Shown here piece by piece: positions 35,501 through 47,800 of a stretch of 64,000 nt of DNA. The position numbers and the translations under genes are program-made. The DNA comes from Paraspadella gotoi (lineage: Eukaryota; Chaetognatha): NCBI GenBank assembly GCA_051294375.1, contig CM119267.1, forward strand, positions 14,191,694 through 14,255,693, read 5' to 3'. Under the pieces are notes generated by a model, which made no database searches, was not told the DNA's origin, and saw only the letters and a program-made list of their open reading frames with translations. Position 1 is the stretch's first letter. The number at the start of each line of letters is the position of its first letter.

Positions 35501-37047
35501 CACTTCAAGAAGCATTAAAGTGCAACTACGAAAATTGGAGGATATGGGAGAATTTTCTTGTCGTCAGTGCCGATGTAGGACACCCCGAAGACATAATTAG
35601 GTACATAATTTGTTTACGATTATGTTGCAATTTCTGTAATCTCTTATTCAAACAAATCAGCATTTTGATTTAACGCAGATCTTATCATCGGCTTCTGGAC
35701 CTCAAAGACGAAAAGTATGCTGACGGAGAAGTTCTTTCGATATTAGTGACGTTAGTGGTGGACCTCCACACATCCTTAAACAATGAGGTTTGCATGCTTT
35801 AATGGCGTCATACCGCCGTACCGTTAATATCATTCTTTTTATAGTCGTAATCGCTTGCGCTTGTGACGATTTTGTGACGATTGTCCCCATAAATGTCGTC
35901 GTCGGCGGCCTTCCAAATTATAGATCGCCTTTTCTAATATTATTTGTATTTGTCTTAAGCTGAAAATTTAGATATATATTCTCATCATCGAGATCCGTTT
36001 AAACAGTTGACATTTTATAAATAAAATATTTTTTTTATATTCAAATTAGATTATAGTATATGAAAAAATATTTTTTTCTTTTTCTCAGTTGCTGTCTCTT
36101 CTAACTGTCCAAAAACGAGTTGAGCTCTGCAGCGGCTGAGCTATAAGTTACAAGTCTCTTTCTCTCTCTGTTTTTATTAAACTCGTGATAAGCATTGCAT
36201 TTTTATGTTTTTATCTCTCACACATTTATTCATTCAATTTCTTAAATTTAATTAAAACAATTAATTAATTCATTTCTTACTTATAAATTTATTCACACAA
36301 TGAAGTTTATTTAACTCAACTCTTTCATTAATTTAAATTAAATAAAATTAAATTTAATTCAATTCATTTTATTTTATTCATTCATTTCATTTATATATAT
36401 TTATTTATTTATATTCAATATTCATATATTTATTTATTTTTTATATATGTAGATATTAAGCCAAGTTTGTTATGTACAAATATGATTTTTTGTTTGAGTA
36501 TCAAAGTTTGTCATGGGTCTAGTATTTTTTAAGGATTGCGACGATCCTTATGCTTTTAAGATTTTTTTTTCACTAGGATACCGAAGCTGTCGCGTCCTGG
36601 GAAAGGCTTTACAAAAAAAGCCGTGAGCTTTTTGGCCGTGTGACGGCATCTCTCTCCGACGACGCAGAAATTTGGAAAGCGTACAGCTTACTTATTCTCC
36701 GCTCCCATGAGAGCCCCGACCAAACACAAATTGGTCTTCAACATCTCCAGCGTAGCCTTAGATGTCTCACCCAAAAATCAGGATGGGAAAACGAGATCCC
36801 GTCCTGCGAGAAGGTCCTGACTGAGTGTAACCGTCTAGTTGATATTTTCCTATCTTTGGAACACTCGATCACGTCGCAGCAACTCTCCTCGCTTAAGATG
36901 ACATTAAGAACGACGGTCGCGAAACTTATGAAAAAGTATGGCGAAGTTTTGCCCTCCTCCAAAACTGAGCAAGAGTGCGATAAGATGAAGGAAATGTTGT
37001 CGGTTATTGACGAAAAAGTCAAATTAAAAAAATTGAACAATACTTGA
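32544..37047 (+). CDS. TTC27: TTC27, tetratricopeptide repeat protein 27
   Basis: Exons 32544-33933, 33998-34314, 35485-35600, 35679-35787 and 36577-37047 keep phase and give 800 residues (human TTC27 is about 843). Family marks are the long helical N-terminal half and then TPR units in exon 2, with Trp-Tyr-Ser-Leu-Gly-Cys-Ala and Ala-Trp-Thr-Asn-Leu-Ala spacing (about residues 485-570). The exon 3 block [10 protein letters not shown] matches the TTC27/Emw1 family closely. Yeast Emw1 is essential; the animal protein is thought to act as a TPR co-factor, and no enzymatic activity is expected. It is the first gene of the nine-gene plus-strand array, and its stop is 58 bases before PUS3. Two introns are enlarged by repeats. 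Confidence 0.85.
34500..34735 (+). mobile_element. tRNA-derived SINE, family 1 (copy 1)
   Basis: It carries GGTTCAATCTC (B box) at 34578-34588 preceded by TGGCTTGGACAG (A-box-like). The body with CATAAACACGCCAGTGATA and GGTGGTCACCGCAGGTCCAAAG matches 56396-56625. The two copies differ by numerous substitutions, so they are not recent duplicates. Confidence 0.75.
35212..35415 (-). repeat. Dispersed repeat, family C (minus-strand copy)
   Basis: The reverse complement of this segment aligns along about 200 bp with 22262-22470, including the AATAAATAAGCTAT block and the CTGGCTTCCCTA end. Confidence 0.8.
35841..36545 (+). mobile_element. Terminal-inverted-repeat element, family A (copy 1)
   Basis: It begins with AGTCGTAATCGC and ends with GGATTGCGACGATCC, a weak inverted pair. 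Inside are AAATTATAGATCGCC and AGTATCAAAGTTTGTCAT blocks shared with copies at 44114-44245 and 56284-57307. It lies in TTC27 intron 4, its right end about 30 bases before the acceptor. No transposase frame is visible. Confidence 0.65.
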
Positions 37048-37101
37048 TCTGCTGTGATATTTACGTATTACGTAATAGTTTGTTGAAATTTTTGTTTTTT
37101 A

Positions 37102-37103
37102 AG
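37102..37103 (+). promoter_or_regulatory. Candidate trans-splice acceptor before PUS3
   Basis: TTTTTGTTTTTTAAG ends at 37103, two bases before the PUS3 ATG at 37106 and 56 bases after the TTC27 stop. There is no open upstream exon that it could join in cis to PUS3. Confidence 0.55.
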
Positions 37104-37105
37104 AT

Positions 37106-38780
37106 ATGATTGATATGCTTTCGGCATTAGTAAAATTGCGATCACTGACAAAGGCAAACGTCAATAATTGGATAAGAGCTTTCGTAACAAACACGAATGA
37201 CTTGGAATATGACGATCTTTTACAGCGTTACGAAGAAGCGCTGTGTTTAAATAAAGAATTGAGAACAAAATTGGCTGGTATATCTGTAAATGTTAGAATT
37301 CCAACTGGTGTCGTATTGAATTTTTTTCGGATTTTCGAATAATAGTTTTCAATTTATTTAACTTCTTCCTCGGTCATCAGTTGGAATTCTAACTGCAACT
37401 CTCGATCATAGAGACTAGTAAAGCTAATCGGCCTTTTGTTTTTAAAAAAAGTGAAAAAAATGACCGGAAAAATATTAAAGTAAGTCACTTCAGTCTTCTC
37501 ACCTTTCTCTTAACCTTCAGTATTTTTAGACTTTACGTATAAATTTTTCTCCTCAGTGCGACACTTACTGTGACCTATTTCGCCACGTGGCCCTTCACGT
37601 CGCTTATCTCGGTTGGGACTGGGATGGCGTCAACGTTCAATCCTCGTCTTCTTCCACCATTGAAGCCGCCCTTCTCGACGCCCTTGAAAAATCCGGTCTT
37701 CGCGGACCGTCTCGCGATTTTCGTCGATGCGGACGAACTGACAAAGGTGTCAGTTCTTCCGGTCAAGTCTTTTCATTGTGGTTAAGAACACGAGCGGACT
37801 GCGGGATTGGCGTATGGCGGTTCCGCGACGGCAACCCCGTCGAGAGCATGGAAGGGAACGAAGCTGAGGATTTTCCGTTTCCGCTCCTGCTCAACCGATT
37901 TCTCCCGCGCGACGTTCGTGTGCTCGCTTGGTCGCCGGCCCCATGGTATTTCCACGCAGGAAAAAGCTGCGTCGCAAGAACCTATGATTACTTCTTTCCG
38001 GAGAACGGGTTGGACCAGGACGCACTTCGTGAAGTCGCCGAGAAACTGACGGGAATTCACGATTTTAGAAACTTCTGCGAACCAGATGTACCTCGTTTGG
38101 TCAAAAGAGAAACGGGAAAGGAAGCGAACCAGTGGACATTTTTTAAAAGGAACTTGTTCCAGGTGGATTTTGCGCAGGCATCGTTGCCTTCCCTTCGTCA
38201 GTCGCCGTTCAGTCTTAGACTCTGTCGACTACGCTTTGTTGGATCGAGTTTTTTACGCCACCAGATCCGGCGACTCGTCGCAATTATCTTTTTAGTTGCC
38301 TCCAAACGTGAAGCGCCCACCATTGTCGACGAGTTATTGGATGTAGACTCGACTCCTGCTGCCCCGGTATACCGCCAGGTCAAAGGGTTTCCTCTCGACT
38401 TGTACGAATGTCGATATGACGGCGACTTCGAGTGGCGTTGGGAAGAAGAAAATTTGCTTGAGCTCGTTCGTCATTACCAGTCTCGTTATGTAGAACTAGC
38501 GACGACGGCGTCCATTTACGCTCAGATTTTAGATTCAGTCGTGTCTCGCCTCGATTTTAACGAAAAACCGGCCAAGGTAATGAAGCGGCCTGATGCGTAT
38601 CGGTTGATGCTGGAGGTTACTCAGAAAAAATTATTCGTGGCGAAAAATGAGCCGTGGATGTTTTTGGTAGAAAAAGACTTAAAACAACTTCTGGATCCAC
38701 ATGAGCCTTTAAAGAAACGAAAGCTTCGTCCACCGATGGAGAAAAGGGTCTCGGCGCATATGCTTAAAAATAAAACCTGA
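37106..38780 (+). CDS. PUS3: PUS3, tRNA pseudouridine synthase (positions 38/39)
   Basis: Exons 37106-37285 and 37557-38780 join Ile-Ser|Cys-Asp in phase 0 (TCT|GTAAAT ... CCTCAG|TGC) to give 467 residues, close to human PUS3 (481). The TruA-type catalytic motif Arg-Cys-Gly-Arg-Thr-Asp-Lys-Gly-Val-Ser is present near residue 110, with Asp as the nucleophile. Val-Ala-Leu-His-Val-Ala-Tyr-Leu-Gly-Trp and the Phe-Leu-(x)-His-Gln-Ile-Arg block also match the PUS3/Deg1 subfamily rather than PUSL1. Exon 1 supplies a coiled-coil-like N-terminus that PUS3 proteins also have. The enzyme converts uridines 38 and 39 of the tRNA anticodon arm to pseudouridine. It lies 58 bases after TTC27 and 95 before MTR4. 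Exon 2 is 1.2 kb without introns. Confidence 0.88.
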
Positions 38781-38838
38781 TTTTTTTTCTCTCTTTTTCT
38801 ATGCTTTATTCGCTGTTTATATATCTTTCGAAATTACT

Positions 38839-38840
38839 AG
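38839..38840 (+). promoter_or_regulatory. Candidate trans-splice acceptor before MTR4
   Basis: CGAAATTACTAG ends at 38840 in the 95-base PUS3-MTR4 gap, downstream of a T/C-rich stretch (38781-38815) and 35 bases before the MTR4 ATG. Its polypyrimidine tract is weaker and more distant than those of the other genes. Confidence 0.4.
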
Positions 38841-38875
38841 ATTTGTAAAAAAAAAGTTTAAAATAAGAACCAAAT

Positions 38876-41800
38876 ATGGATGATTTGGAGGGAGACCTAT
38901 TCGGCGTTTTCGAGGCCGGAGCCTCCTCGACCGAGAAGGGCAAAGGACCCTCGGGTGGGAAACCCGCTCTTCTCAAGTCGGCCAAAAAGAAAACTCTCGC
39001 CGAGCGCTTAGCGGGAAATAAACGGCTCTCTGTCGGGGAGAGCGGCGATGCGTCGAAAAAGGCAAAGATAGATGGCGTCGACGTCGATGGAATCGGAGAA
39101 ACCGCGACGTCTGAACCGGAAGGGACAAAGGAGGATGGCAGCCTTCCGAAGAATGCCAACGCCGCATTGGACGAAGTGTCCTTGGCCGAAGATTTGCCGC
39201 GTATTCAAGTTCACAAGGTGCAAACTTTGGAAGCCTGCACACACGAGGGTAATAAGAGTATTGAAGATCCCATTTTTTAAAATATTCTATAAATATGTAT
39301 AAAATTGTATATGTATTCATTCTATATTTCTACAGTCGCGATGCCACCCGGAGCGGAATATCATGGTTTAAAGTCGGGAACCACGGAACCCGCGAAACAG
39401 TATCGTTTCGAGCTCGATCCCTTTCAAAAAGAATCCGTTTTGTGTTTGGAAAACAACCAGTCGGTAGGTCGCATAATGATTCACATTTTTCGGTATTGTT
39501 TCTTTATTAAATTTTTTTTTCCTAGGTCCTTGTCTCTGCCCACACTTCGGCAGGAAAAACCGTAGTAGCCGAGTACGCCATCGCCATGTGTCTTAGAGAC
39601 AAACAGCGGGTCATCTACACTTCCCCCATTAAAGCACTGAGCAATCAGAAATTTCGCGAACTCACGGAGGAGTTCACCGACGTGGGCTTGATGACCGGAG
39701 ACGTGACCATCAACCCCACGGCGTCCTGTTTAGTCATGACCACAGAGATTCTTCGCAGTATGCTGTATCGTGGTTCTGAGGTGACTCGCGAAGTCGCCTG
39801 GGTCATCTTTGACGAGATCCACTACATGCGCGACAAAGAACGAGGAGTTGTGTGGGAAGAAACCCTAATCTTGTTGCCAGACAACGTTCACTACGTTTTT
39901 CTTTCTGGTAATTATAATTTGTCTATATTTGATGTTGCCTTATATGAAGTTGTATTCTAATTTTTTATTATTTATAGCAACGATTCCCAACGCTCGTCAG
40001 TTTGCAGAGTGGATAGCATTTCTCAAGAAGCAGCCCTGTCATGTTGTGTACACCGAATATCGTCCGACTCCTCTGCAGCACTACGTTTTTCCTGCAGGTT
40101 TATTTTGATAAAAAGAAATATTAAAAAATAGTAATCAATTAATCATCCATAAATCTATATTTCAATAGGAGGCGATGGGCTGTTTCTCGTTGTTGACGAG
40201 CAAAACAATTTTAAAGAGGACAATTTTAACACTGCGATGTCAGTTTTGAAAACGGCTGGCGACGCAGCTAAAGGAGACTCGGGCAACGTTGGAAGGAAAG
40301 GCGGCACTAAAGGAGAGTCCAACTGCTATAAAATCGTCAAGATGATCATGGAAAAGCAGATGCAACCAGTCATTGTGTTCAGCTTCAGTCGTAAAGAGTG
40401 TGAGGCTTACGGCATGCAAATGTCCAAACTCGATTTTAATTCGGATCAAGAGAAAACCATGATCGAGGAGGTCTTTAACAACGCGATGGACCAGCTTAGC
40501 GAGGCGGACAAGAATTTACCGCAGGTACATAACTTTTTTGTAGTTTGGTAAAAGAAGATTTTTCTCTCTCCTTGCGCCAATGGTTTCGAGATGATTGGTT
40601 GCTTCTTCCAGGTCCTCAACATTTTGCCCTTGTTAAAACGCGGAATCGGAATTCATCACTCCGGTCTTTTACCTATTCTCAAGGAAACCATTGAGATCTT
40701 GTTTGGCGAGGGATGTATCAAAGCGCTCTTTGCCACCGAAACTTTCGCTATGGGCCTCAACATGCCCGCCAGGACTGTGCTTTTCACTTCTGCTCGGAAG
40801 TTCGACGGAAAGGATCACAGGTACGTGCTGTCATAGCTGCTAGCTTCGTCTTTAAAAGATATAACTAAATTTTACCAAATTGAACCAAAATATCACAATT
40901 TTATAGGTGGTTGTCGTCCGGTGAATTTATTCAAATGAGTGGACGAGCCGGGAGGCGAGGCATAGATTCTCGCGGGCTCGTAATTTTGATGGTGGATGAG
41001 AAAATGTCACCAGGTATCTAAAATAAAATAAGTATAATATCGTTTTTTTAGGCTCCTTTTAAAAAAGTTTTCATGCTAGGTGCTTGCAAGGATATGGTCC
41101 GCGGCCAGCCTAATAAACTAGATTCTGCTTTTCATCTGACTTACAACATGGTTTTGAATCTTTTGCGGGTAGAAGAAATCAATCCCGAATTCATGCTGGA
41201 ACGTTCCTTCTTTCAGGTTTGTTTTCAATTTTCTATAGCTTTGGTTTCTTAAGTTATTTTAATTCAATTAATAATTTTCGTAGTTTCAAAATTATGCTGC
41301 TATTCCTGGAATGGTCGACAATGTTAAACAATTGGAAGAGGAATACAAAACTTTACAGTTCCCACAACAAGATTCAGTAGGTAAGAACTTCTTCAAAAAC
41401 CTTGTCATAATGAAATACTTTTTAGTACTGTTTTTTATTTAAATTGATAGCGGATAAGTATTGTCGTCTTTTTACAGGTTCTTATCACCGCTTGCGTTCT
41501 CAATTAGAGCAATTTAGACAAGAAATGCTTAATTATATTCGTCGACCGCATTATATTCTTCCGTTTTTGCAGCCCGGAAGATGCATTAAGGTAATATCTT
41601 TAATAAGATTGAACCCGAATACATAATCTATTAGGTTTATAAATTCTATCCATTAGTCTTATATATTCAAATTTCAAACTGTGAATTTTTTTTTAAATAG
41701 TGTCTCACGTAAACTTTAAAATGCTTATAATTCGCAGAAAGATTGTGTACTATAACTATAAATTTACTAGTGATCAACCATAAGAATTACGATGCTTGTT

Positions 41801-44740
41801 ATGCATATATTTCATAATTGCGTATTCACGTGATCATCTAGAAAGTCTTTTATGTAAAACGAAGTCAACCCTGCGCATTACATTAAACTTCCCCGTTTTT
41901 GTTCTTTCTTTCAAAGGATTTTTTTTTGGAAACTTGCTAGTTTCTTTTTCACTTCAGTTCTTGAATCCTGATTTTTCCTTGTAAAGCTTTTTGCTACTAG
42001 TTTCTAAGCCGGATAAAGACGGAACGATGACTGTGACGACTAAAACGACGACTGGGACGTCGACGACGACGACGACTGCTCCTTGAATTCGCATTTCACG
42101 CGAGTCACGTTCAGTAAAGTAATCCCCATGACTTTTCGTTGAACCCTGGTGACAGATCGTCATGAAATTGAATAGGCGAAAGGCGAAGAATTTATGGCTT
42201 TATGTCTCAGGCGAAGCAAATAGAAGTTAAGCCTGCAATAACCAAGTGAAAGGAATTTATAACTATCACTGTCTTTCAATCATAGTTCTTCTCTCTTTTT
42301 CCTTCCCCTTCTCTCGCCTTCCATACTTATTCTACTGCCAATTTTTTTCGATCACAGATATCTAATAAGTAATGTATTATTTGTAAATTTTAGGTTCAAA
42401 ACGGAGATGATAATTTCGGCTGGGGCGTCGTTATTAATTTCCAAAAAAAGGCTGATAACAAAAAACAACAAGAGGATCCTCTAAATTCTGAACCTGTTTA
42501 TATTGTTGATACGCTACTCAATTTGTCGAAAGGTATGTATCGGTAGTTAATTTCGTTAAATATATATTTTATTAAGAACGATTTTTTATTTAGTTTCAAT
42601 ACCAATTAAGTTTATTTATTAAACGGGCATGTTTCGGCTACAATGATAGCGCTGATTAAGGCTATTGTAATTTGTAGCCGAAATATTTCAGTTTTTTAAA
42701 TGAGCTGAATCGCTGTTGAAACTAAATGATTTTAATAAATTGCACAAAACACAGCAAAACGAAAGCAACAAATATACAATGTTAAATATATACTATCAGA
42801 CTTAATGACGATCGTCACTTGCTATTTTTTATTCTAGAATCTGCCTCTCTTCGTGACCCTACCTTCATTAAACCATGCCCTGCTGGGGAAAAGGGTGAGA
42901 TGTGCGTTATCCCCGTACTACTCGACATCGTCAAGGCTATATCCTCGGTGCGCCTATACTTTCCCAAGGACCTTAAACCTTTGGACAACCGGCAGAGCGT
43001 CGGACGGTCGTTGCAAGAAGTGCAGAAGCGATTCCCCGACGGACTCCCGCTTCTTGACCCTCTGGAGGACATGGGGATCAAGGAGGAAGGACTCAAAGTA
43101 GGGGGGAATTTTTAACTGTTCTTGGGAGACAGAATTGTGAGGATAAGTTTTTTATTGTTATTAATATAACCATCTATTAAACGTGAAATGCAATTAAAAT
43201 TAAAATCGGTAAATAAATGACATTAAACCAAGCCTGAAAGAAAAAAAATAGCGAAAAAGCTAGACAAAAAAAAAAGTTCGTTTATTACTGAATTCCATCA
43301 ATTCAGGAGGTGATACGACGCATCGACGCTTTCGAAAACCGAATGTTTAGTCACCCTCTTCATGAAGATCCTGGAAAAGGCGACCTTCTGATAAAATATG
43401 TAAAACAGGTATTTAGGCGAGGAACGAAGATTGGTAGAGGATATCTCGAGTATCTTCGAGTTACGTTAGCTTGGAATTCACTAAAGTTTTTTTTCCGTCA
43501 CTAACCAAATTTTTACTGTGACGAATGACCTCTTGTTCGATCACAACGTAAAATTGTCTCCGTTGAAGAATAAAAAACTTTTTTCTTAATAAAAATATAT
43601 TTAAAAAATAAGTATTCGTCTTTTTCTACGCACTTAATGAAAAATTGTTTTTCAGTTATCGGTGTCGGAGAAAATACGATCAGAAAAGTCGGCGTTGAAG
43701 AAGGCGAGATCGCTTTTGCAGATGGACGAACTTAAATGCAGAAAGCGTGTTTTGAGAAGACTAGGATTCGCTACGAGCGCCGACGTCATCGAAATTAAGG
43801 TGACGTTTGAAAATATAAACATATATACATATTAAATATTTGTTTAAAAATATAAAATATAATACATCAGGGTCGCGTGGCTTGCGAAATAAGCTCTGGT
43901 GACGAATTGGTCATCACTGAATTACTCTTTAACGGAATCTTCAACGATCTCTCACCGGAACACGCCGCAGCTTTGCTTTCCTGTTTCGTCTTTGAGGAAC
44001 GTGCACAAGAAATGCCGAAACTTGGCGAAGAGTTGTCCGGTTCGTACAAAATGCTAAGTTATTAGCCAAATCCTATGACCTTAACTATGTATATATTTGG
44101 AGCAAAACTTTTTATCGGCGCAATCGCTTAGCGTTTGCGACGACATTTGTGACATAAGTGGCGTCGTCGTCGGCGTTCCAAATTATAGATCGCCTTTTTT
44201 ATGATGAGTGTATGAAGCTGAAAATTTATATACGATTGCGACGATCCTTATGCTTTTAAGATTTTTTTTTAAATCTTAGGTTTCGTTAATATCATCAGGT
44301 TTAAAATAAATACGTATTTTGACTCTCTCTCTCAGGCGCTTTAAGAGTCATGCAGGATACCGCTCGAAGGATCGCGAAAGTTTCGAAAGAAGCCAAATTG
44401 GAAATCGACGAGGAAACTTATGTTGAAAAGTTTAAACCTCACATGATGGACGTCGTTCACGCATGGGCCACAGGAAAATCCTTCGCCGAAATTTGCCAAA
44501 TGACCGATATCTTTGAAGGATCGATAATCAGGACCATGAGACGTTTAGAGGTAAATGCAAAATGAATTAAAAATAGCCTTAATTTATTTATTAGCTATTT
44601 GCTAATCTTTTAAGGAGTTACTTCGTCAAATGTGCCAAGCCGCGAAGGCAATCGGAAACACAGAACTGGAAAACAAATTTGCTGAATCCATCATGAAAAT
44701 AAAGAGAGACATTGTATTTGCCGCCAGTCTTTATTTGTGA
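38876..44740 (+). CDS. MTREX: MTR4 (SKIV2L2), exosome RNA helicase, 17 exons
   Basis: Exons 38876-39248, 39336-39463, 39526-39907, 39978-40097, 40169-40524, 40612-40820, 40907-41013, 41080-41216, 41284-41380, 41478-41590, 42394-42532, 42838-43097, 43307-43408, 43656-43799, 43871-44039, 44336-44550 and 44615-44740 give 1058 residues (human 1042). Visible helicase motifs are Ser-Ala-His-Thr-Ser-Ala-Gly-Lys-Thr (Walker A), Asp-Glu-Ile-His (motif II) and [10 protein letters not shown] (motif VI). The arch/KOW insertion and the C-terminal helical bundle ending in Ala-Ala-Ser-Leu-Tyr-Leu follow. MTR4 unwinds RNA 3' to 5' and feeds the nuclear exosome, including in TRAMP-type complexes. The N-terminus is Lys-rich and poorly conserved. 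The last exon ends 83 bases before SNX25. A family A element sits in intron 15. Confidence 0.95.
41451..41477 (+). other. Alternative in-frame acceptor in MTR4 exon 10
   Basis: Two AG acceptors, TTGATAG at 41450 and TTTACAG at 41477, are both in phase with the same donor and differ by 27 bases (nine codons). The downstream one gives the spacing seen in human MTR4. The upstream one would add nine residues in the arch region. Confidence 0.45.
41591..42393 (+). other. MTR4 intron 10
   Basis: At 0.8 kb this is the largest MTR4 intron. It has an ACGACG/GACGAC-rich patch (about 42030-42080) and no further coding signal. Confidence 0.6.
42631..42684. repeat. Imperfect hairpin in MTR4 intron 11
   Basis: TTTCGGCTACAATGATAGC and GCTATTGTAATTTGTAGCCGAAA are near reverse complements separated by about ten bases. 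This resembles a short foldback element. Confidence 0.55.
44114..44245 (+). mobile_element. Terminal-inverted-repeat element, family A (compact copy)
   Basis: ATCGGCGCAATCG (44114-44126) and CGATTGCGACGAT (44233-44245) are inverted repeats with one mismatch in 13, bounding a 132-bp non-autonomous element in MTR4 intron 15. The body (GCGTTTGCGACGA, GTGGCGTCGTCGTCGGCG, AAATTATAGATCGCC) recurs in the larger copies at 35841 and 56284. Confidence 0.75.
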
Positions 44741-44786
44741 TGATTGTTAGCCTGTTAGTTCTTATAGGCTTTGTTGTTTCTTTTCC

Positions 44787-44788
44787 AG
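44787..44788 (+). promoter_or_regulatory. Candidate trans-splice acceptor and uORF before SNX25
   Basis: A good polypyrimidine tract (TTTGTTGTTTCTTTTCCAG) ends at 44788, 48 bases after the MTR4 stop. An ATG starts at the next base and opens a 13-codon frame (including stop) whose TGA (44825-44827) overlaps the SNX25 ATG (44824-44826). A five-codon frame starts at 44796. Confidence 0.6.
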
Positions 44789-44823
44789 ATGATCCATGAC
44801 ATTTATTTAAGTTGGATACCATC

Positions 44824-47800
44824 ATGAAGCAAACATTCCCAAAACTTATTTCCTATAAGACTGTGATAGCAGCGTCTGTGATCTTCTCTTTCGTCCTCTT
44901 ATGCTACTGGTCTTGGTTCACGTTTTTCGCCTGGCTGGCTCTTCATGTAGGAGTCGGCTTCTTAGCCGTATTTCACGGCGCAGGTCTCATGCTCTGCCGA
45001 GGAAATTTCTACAAGCCTCCCGTTCACCCAGCGTGGATCCAATCCGTCTTTGGAAAGTACGTTCTCAAATGGGCCGAGAGCCTCCCGCACTCAACAAGAT
45101 TTGGACAGAGTTCGTCCCTGCCGCAACGCCGCTGGCCCGCTATGCCCGATGCTGCGCCGCGGGGTTCGGTCGACTCTGGCGCTCCTGCACGCGTAGTTGT
45201 GTCCCGCAACGTGGATGTTGTTTTGTCGGAATTCTTCGAACTTTTGTCTCGCGACTTCCTCCTAAGTTGGCTGAGCGACTTGTCTCACGACCCTCACTAC
45301 CTCGTCTCAGCCGCCCAGCGCCTCTACTGGGATGCCGCCTCGAATTTGAGCGAGCGCTTGGCTGCCATCGATGCCGTCCGACTGATTTCGACCGACTTGA
45401 TGAATTTACTTAACCAGCATTTCGTCGACATTCGACGGGCGAGTCGCTGCGGCGACGGAAATGTACGAAAGAAAACTACACCGTTTAAACTAAAGCCTTA
45501 CCTAGAGTCGCCGTCACACGAGATTGACTTTCTCCGAAAAGTCTGCGATTGCGTGCTTCACATACTGTTACCCGAGGACGAAAGAGAAGACGAAATTCTC
45601 CGTGGTTTATTGAAAGAAATTCTTGCCTTCGACCTTATTTACCCGACTGTAAACTCTGTCTGCGACCCCGATTACATTAACCAGTTCTTTCTCAATTGGG
45701 TAGAGTACCGAGAGAGTGTGGCCACGGCTCAGAAACGCACGTACGCTTACGCCAAAAACTACGAAGAGTTTATCCGCATGATCAATGAGAGCGACGACGT
45801 GGAGCAACTTAAGCAGATACGATACCAGGTTATGACAGAGATCATGCAGGCAGCCACAATCAAGAGGCTCAAGAGCATCGAGAAGCAATCGGGGGACAAA
45901 ATGCCTCGAGAAAGGCAGGAAGAACCCACCGGTAGACAGACCAAAGGAGAGCTGCTCAAGTCGAGAAACCTCAAACGCTACATCAACCAGTGTACCATAG
46001 CCAAGTCGGTCGCCGAGAAACGGTTGCGTGTCATTGGCGGTCAGGATTACGCGAGATACGGTGCCGAGGAAGAAAAGTCGGACGAGATCCTCAGCATTCC
46101 TGGAAAAAAAGTTTTGTCCTTTGGCGTAATTATGGAGTCATCCGGCGCCAGGGCGGCTTTCGGAAAGTATCTATTGAGAGAAGAGGTCGCGTCGCTGCTT
46201 TGGTTCTGGGAAGGAGTCGAGTTTCGAATGAAAGAGATTACTGAACTGCCCAGCAACGAGTCTGTCGCGGAAATGCATCACCTGGCAACCGAACTTTATC
46301 AACGCTATATCAACGCCGTACAGAATGTCGTGAAGCTCAACAAGTCAACTATTGCGGGAATGCATGCTTTTTTACTCGGCGACGCGGGTCCCGAAGCTTT
46401 TGAAACGACCAAGTCAGTAATTGGTCGGGCGTTGGAAGAAAAATTTTATCCATCCTTTCTTGTCAGTGACATCTACTACGGCTTTGTTTCCCAGCTGTCC
46501 GAAGATTTGAAGGAGAATCAAAGGCAGAGCGCAGACGAGGAAAAACTGGATAATGAGAACTCGGGATCCGCCTTTAGCCTTTTAGATTTGGAAGAAAATC
46601 AAGCTCCTGCTTTAAAGGAACATTCGACTTATGCGCAGAAGAAACTGACCGCGATTTCTGATAAAATTCTCAACAAAAGTAGTGCATTGGATGCCTTGCG
46701 TGCCGCCCATCGCCCTGTTACGGTACCGGGTTTAACCGCATCGGGGTTTAACGGAAATTCTAACTCTAAACAGCATCGCCTGATCGGCCAGCTCGAAAGA
46801 GACTTGGAAGTTCTACAAGCAGAACGACGGCAACTGGAGGCATTCATTGAAAGGACAGACAATTGGTTGGAACACGTGGGTCAGTGGCGGATCACTGTGG
46901 CCCAAAGCAGCAACATAGAGGAAGGCGGGAAGACGGTTCCCTATTTCGTACTGCTCGTTCATTTGCTCAGTCATTCCTCTTCCCTCGCGGACGGCGCCAA
47001 ATCCTCGGACACTCACGGCTTTGTCGTCACCAGAAGACTCGGCGATTTCTTGTCGCTTCACAAAAAACTCCATCCTCTCCGGCATCACGTCTCCGAGAAC
47101 TTGAAGTTGCCGTCACCCGGTATCTTTGATAAGGACACCTCGGACAAGTTCCTTTCGGGAGCCATGGCCAAATTGCAAACTTATGTGGACGTCGTTACGG
47201 CAGATCCGATCCTTTGCCAATCCGAAGCGATATATGCTTTTTGCTGCCCGACCCCTGAGTTTTTATCACGAGAAGGCGGCAAGTCGAAAAGCACTCAGAT
47301 TTCTGCGGCATTTGATGGTTTTAGCGGAGCCGAGAGTGTAGCGCGAGACGACCCGCCGGAGAAAAACACATTCGACGGGATAAAAAGGGCGTTCTCCAAA
47401 AAGACTGAGGCTGAGCAACAGATCGAGGACACTCATGAATTTCTCATTCAGGATGACAATTTGTCGTATGACAGGAAGCTAGCCGATTCCTTTGCGGAGC
47501 CAATTTATAACCTGGTGGCCGAGATTTTCGAACTTCGAGGGGTCTTTAAGATATTCCGTCAGAGCTTGATTACTTTCGTGCGGGTGACTTTCGGCAAATC
47601 AATCAACAAACAGTTACACGAATTTATCCACTGGCTCTTTTGCGATGACATGGTTGTATACTACTTGACGTTGCTCAAGGGCTCCATGTGGCTCACCGAC
47701 GGTCGATTGGCGCCGGCGCCGACACCTCGGACAGACGACGAGAAGCACGAGTGTCGCAGAAAATGCAAGCTCAAATTGGTCAAGAATATTCCTGACGCTT

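Noticed and set aside
37422-37474. Extra small PUS3 exon near 37452-37473
   Set aside because: Including it breaks the reading frame, whereas the direct join 37285 to 37557 is in phase 0.
44901-45413. 170-residue plus-strand frame overlapping SNX25
   Set aside because: It is an out-of-frame shadow of the SNX25 frame, which alone carries the PXA-RGS-PX pattern.
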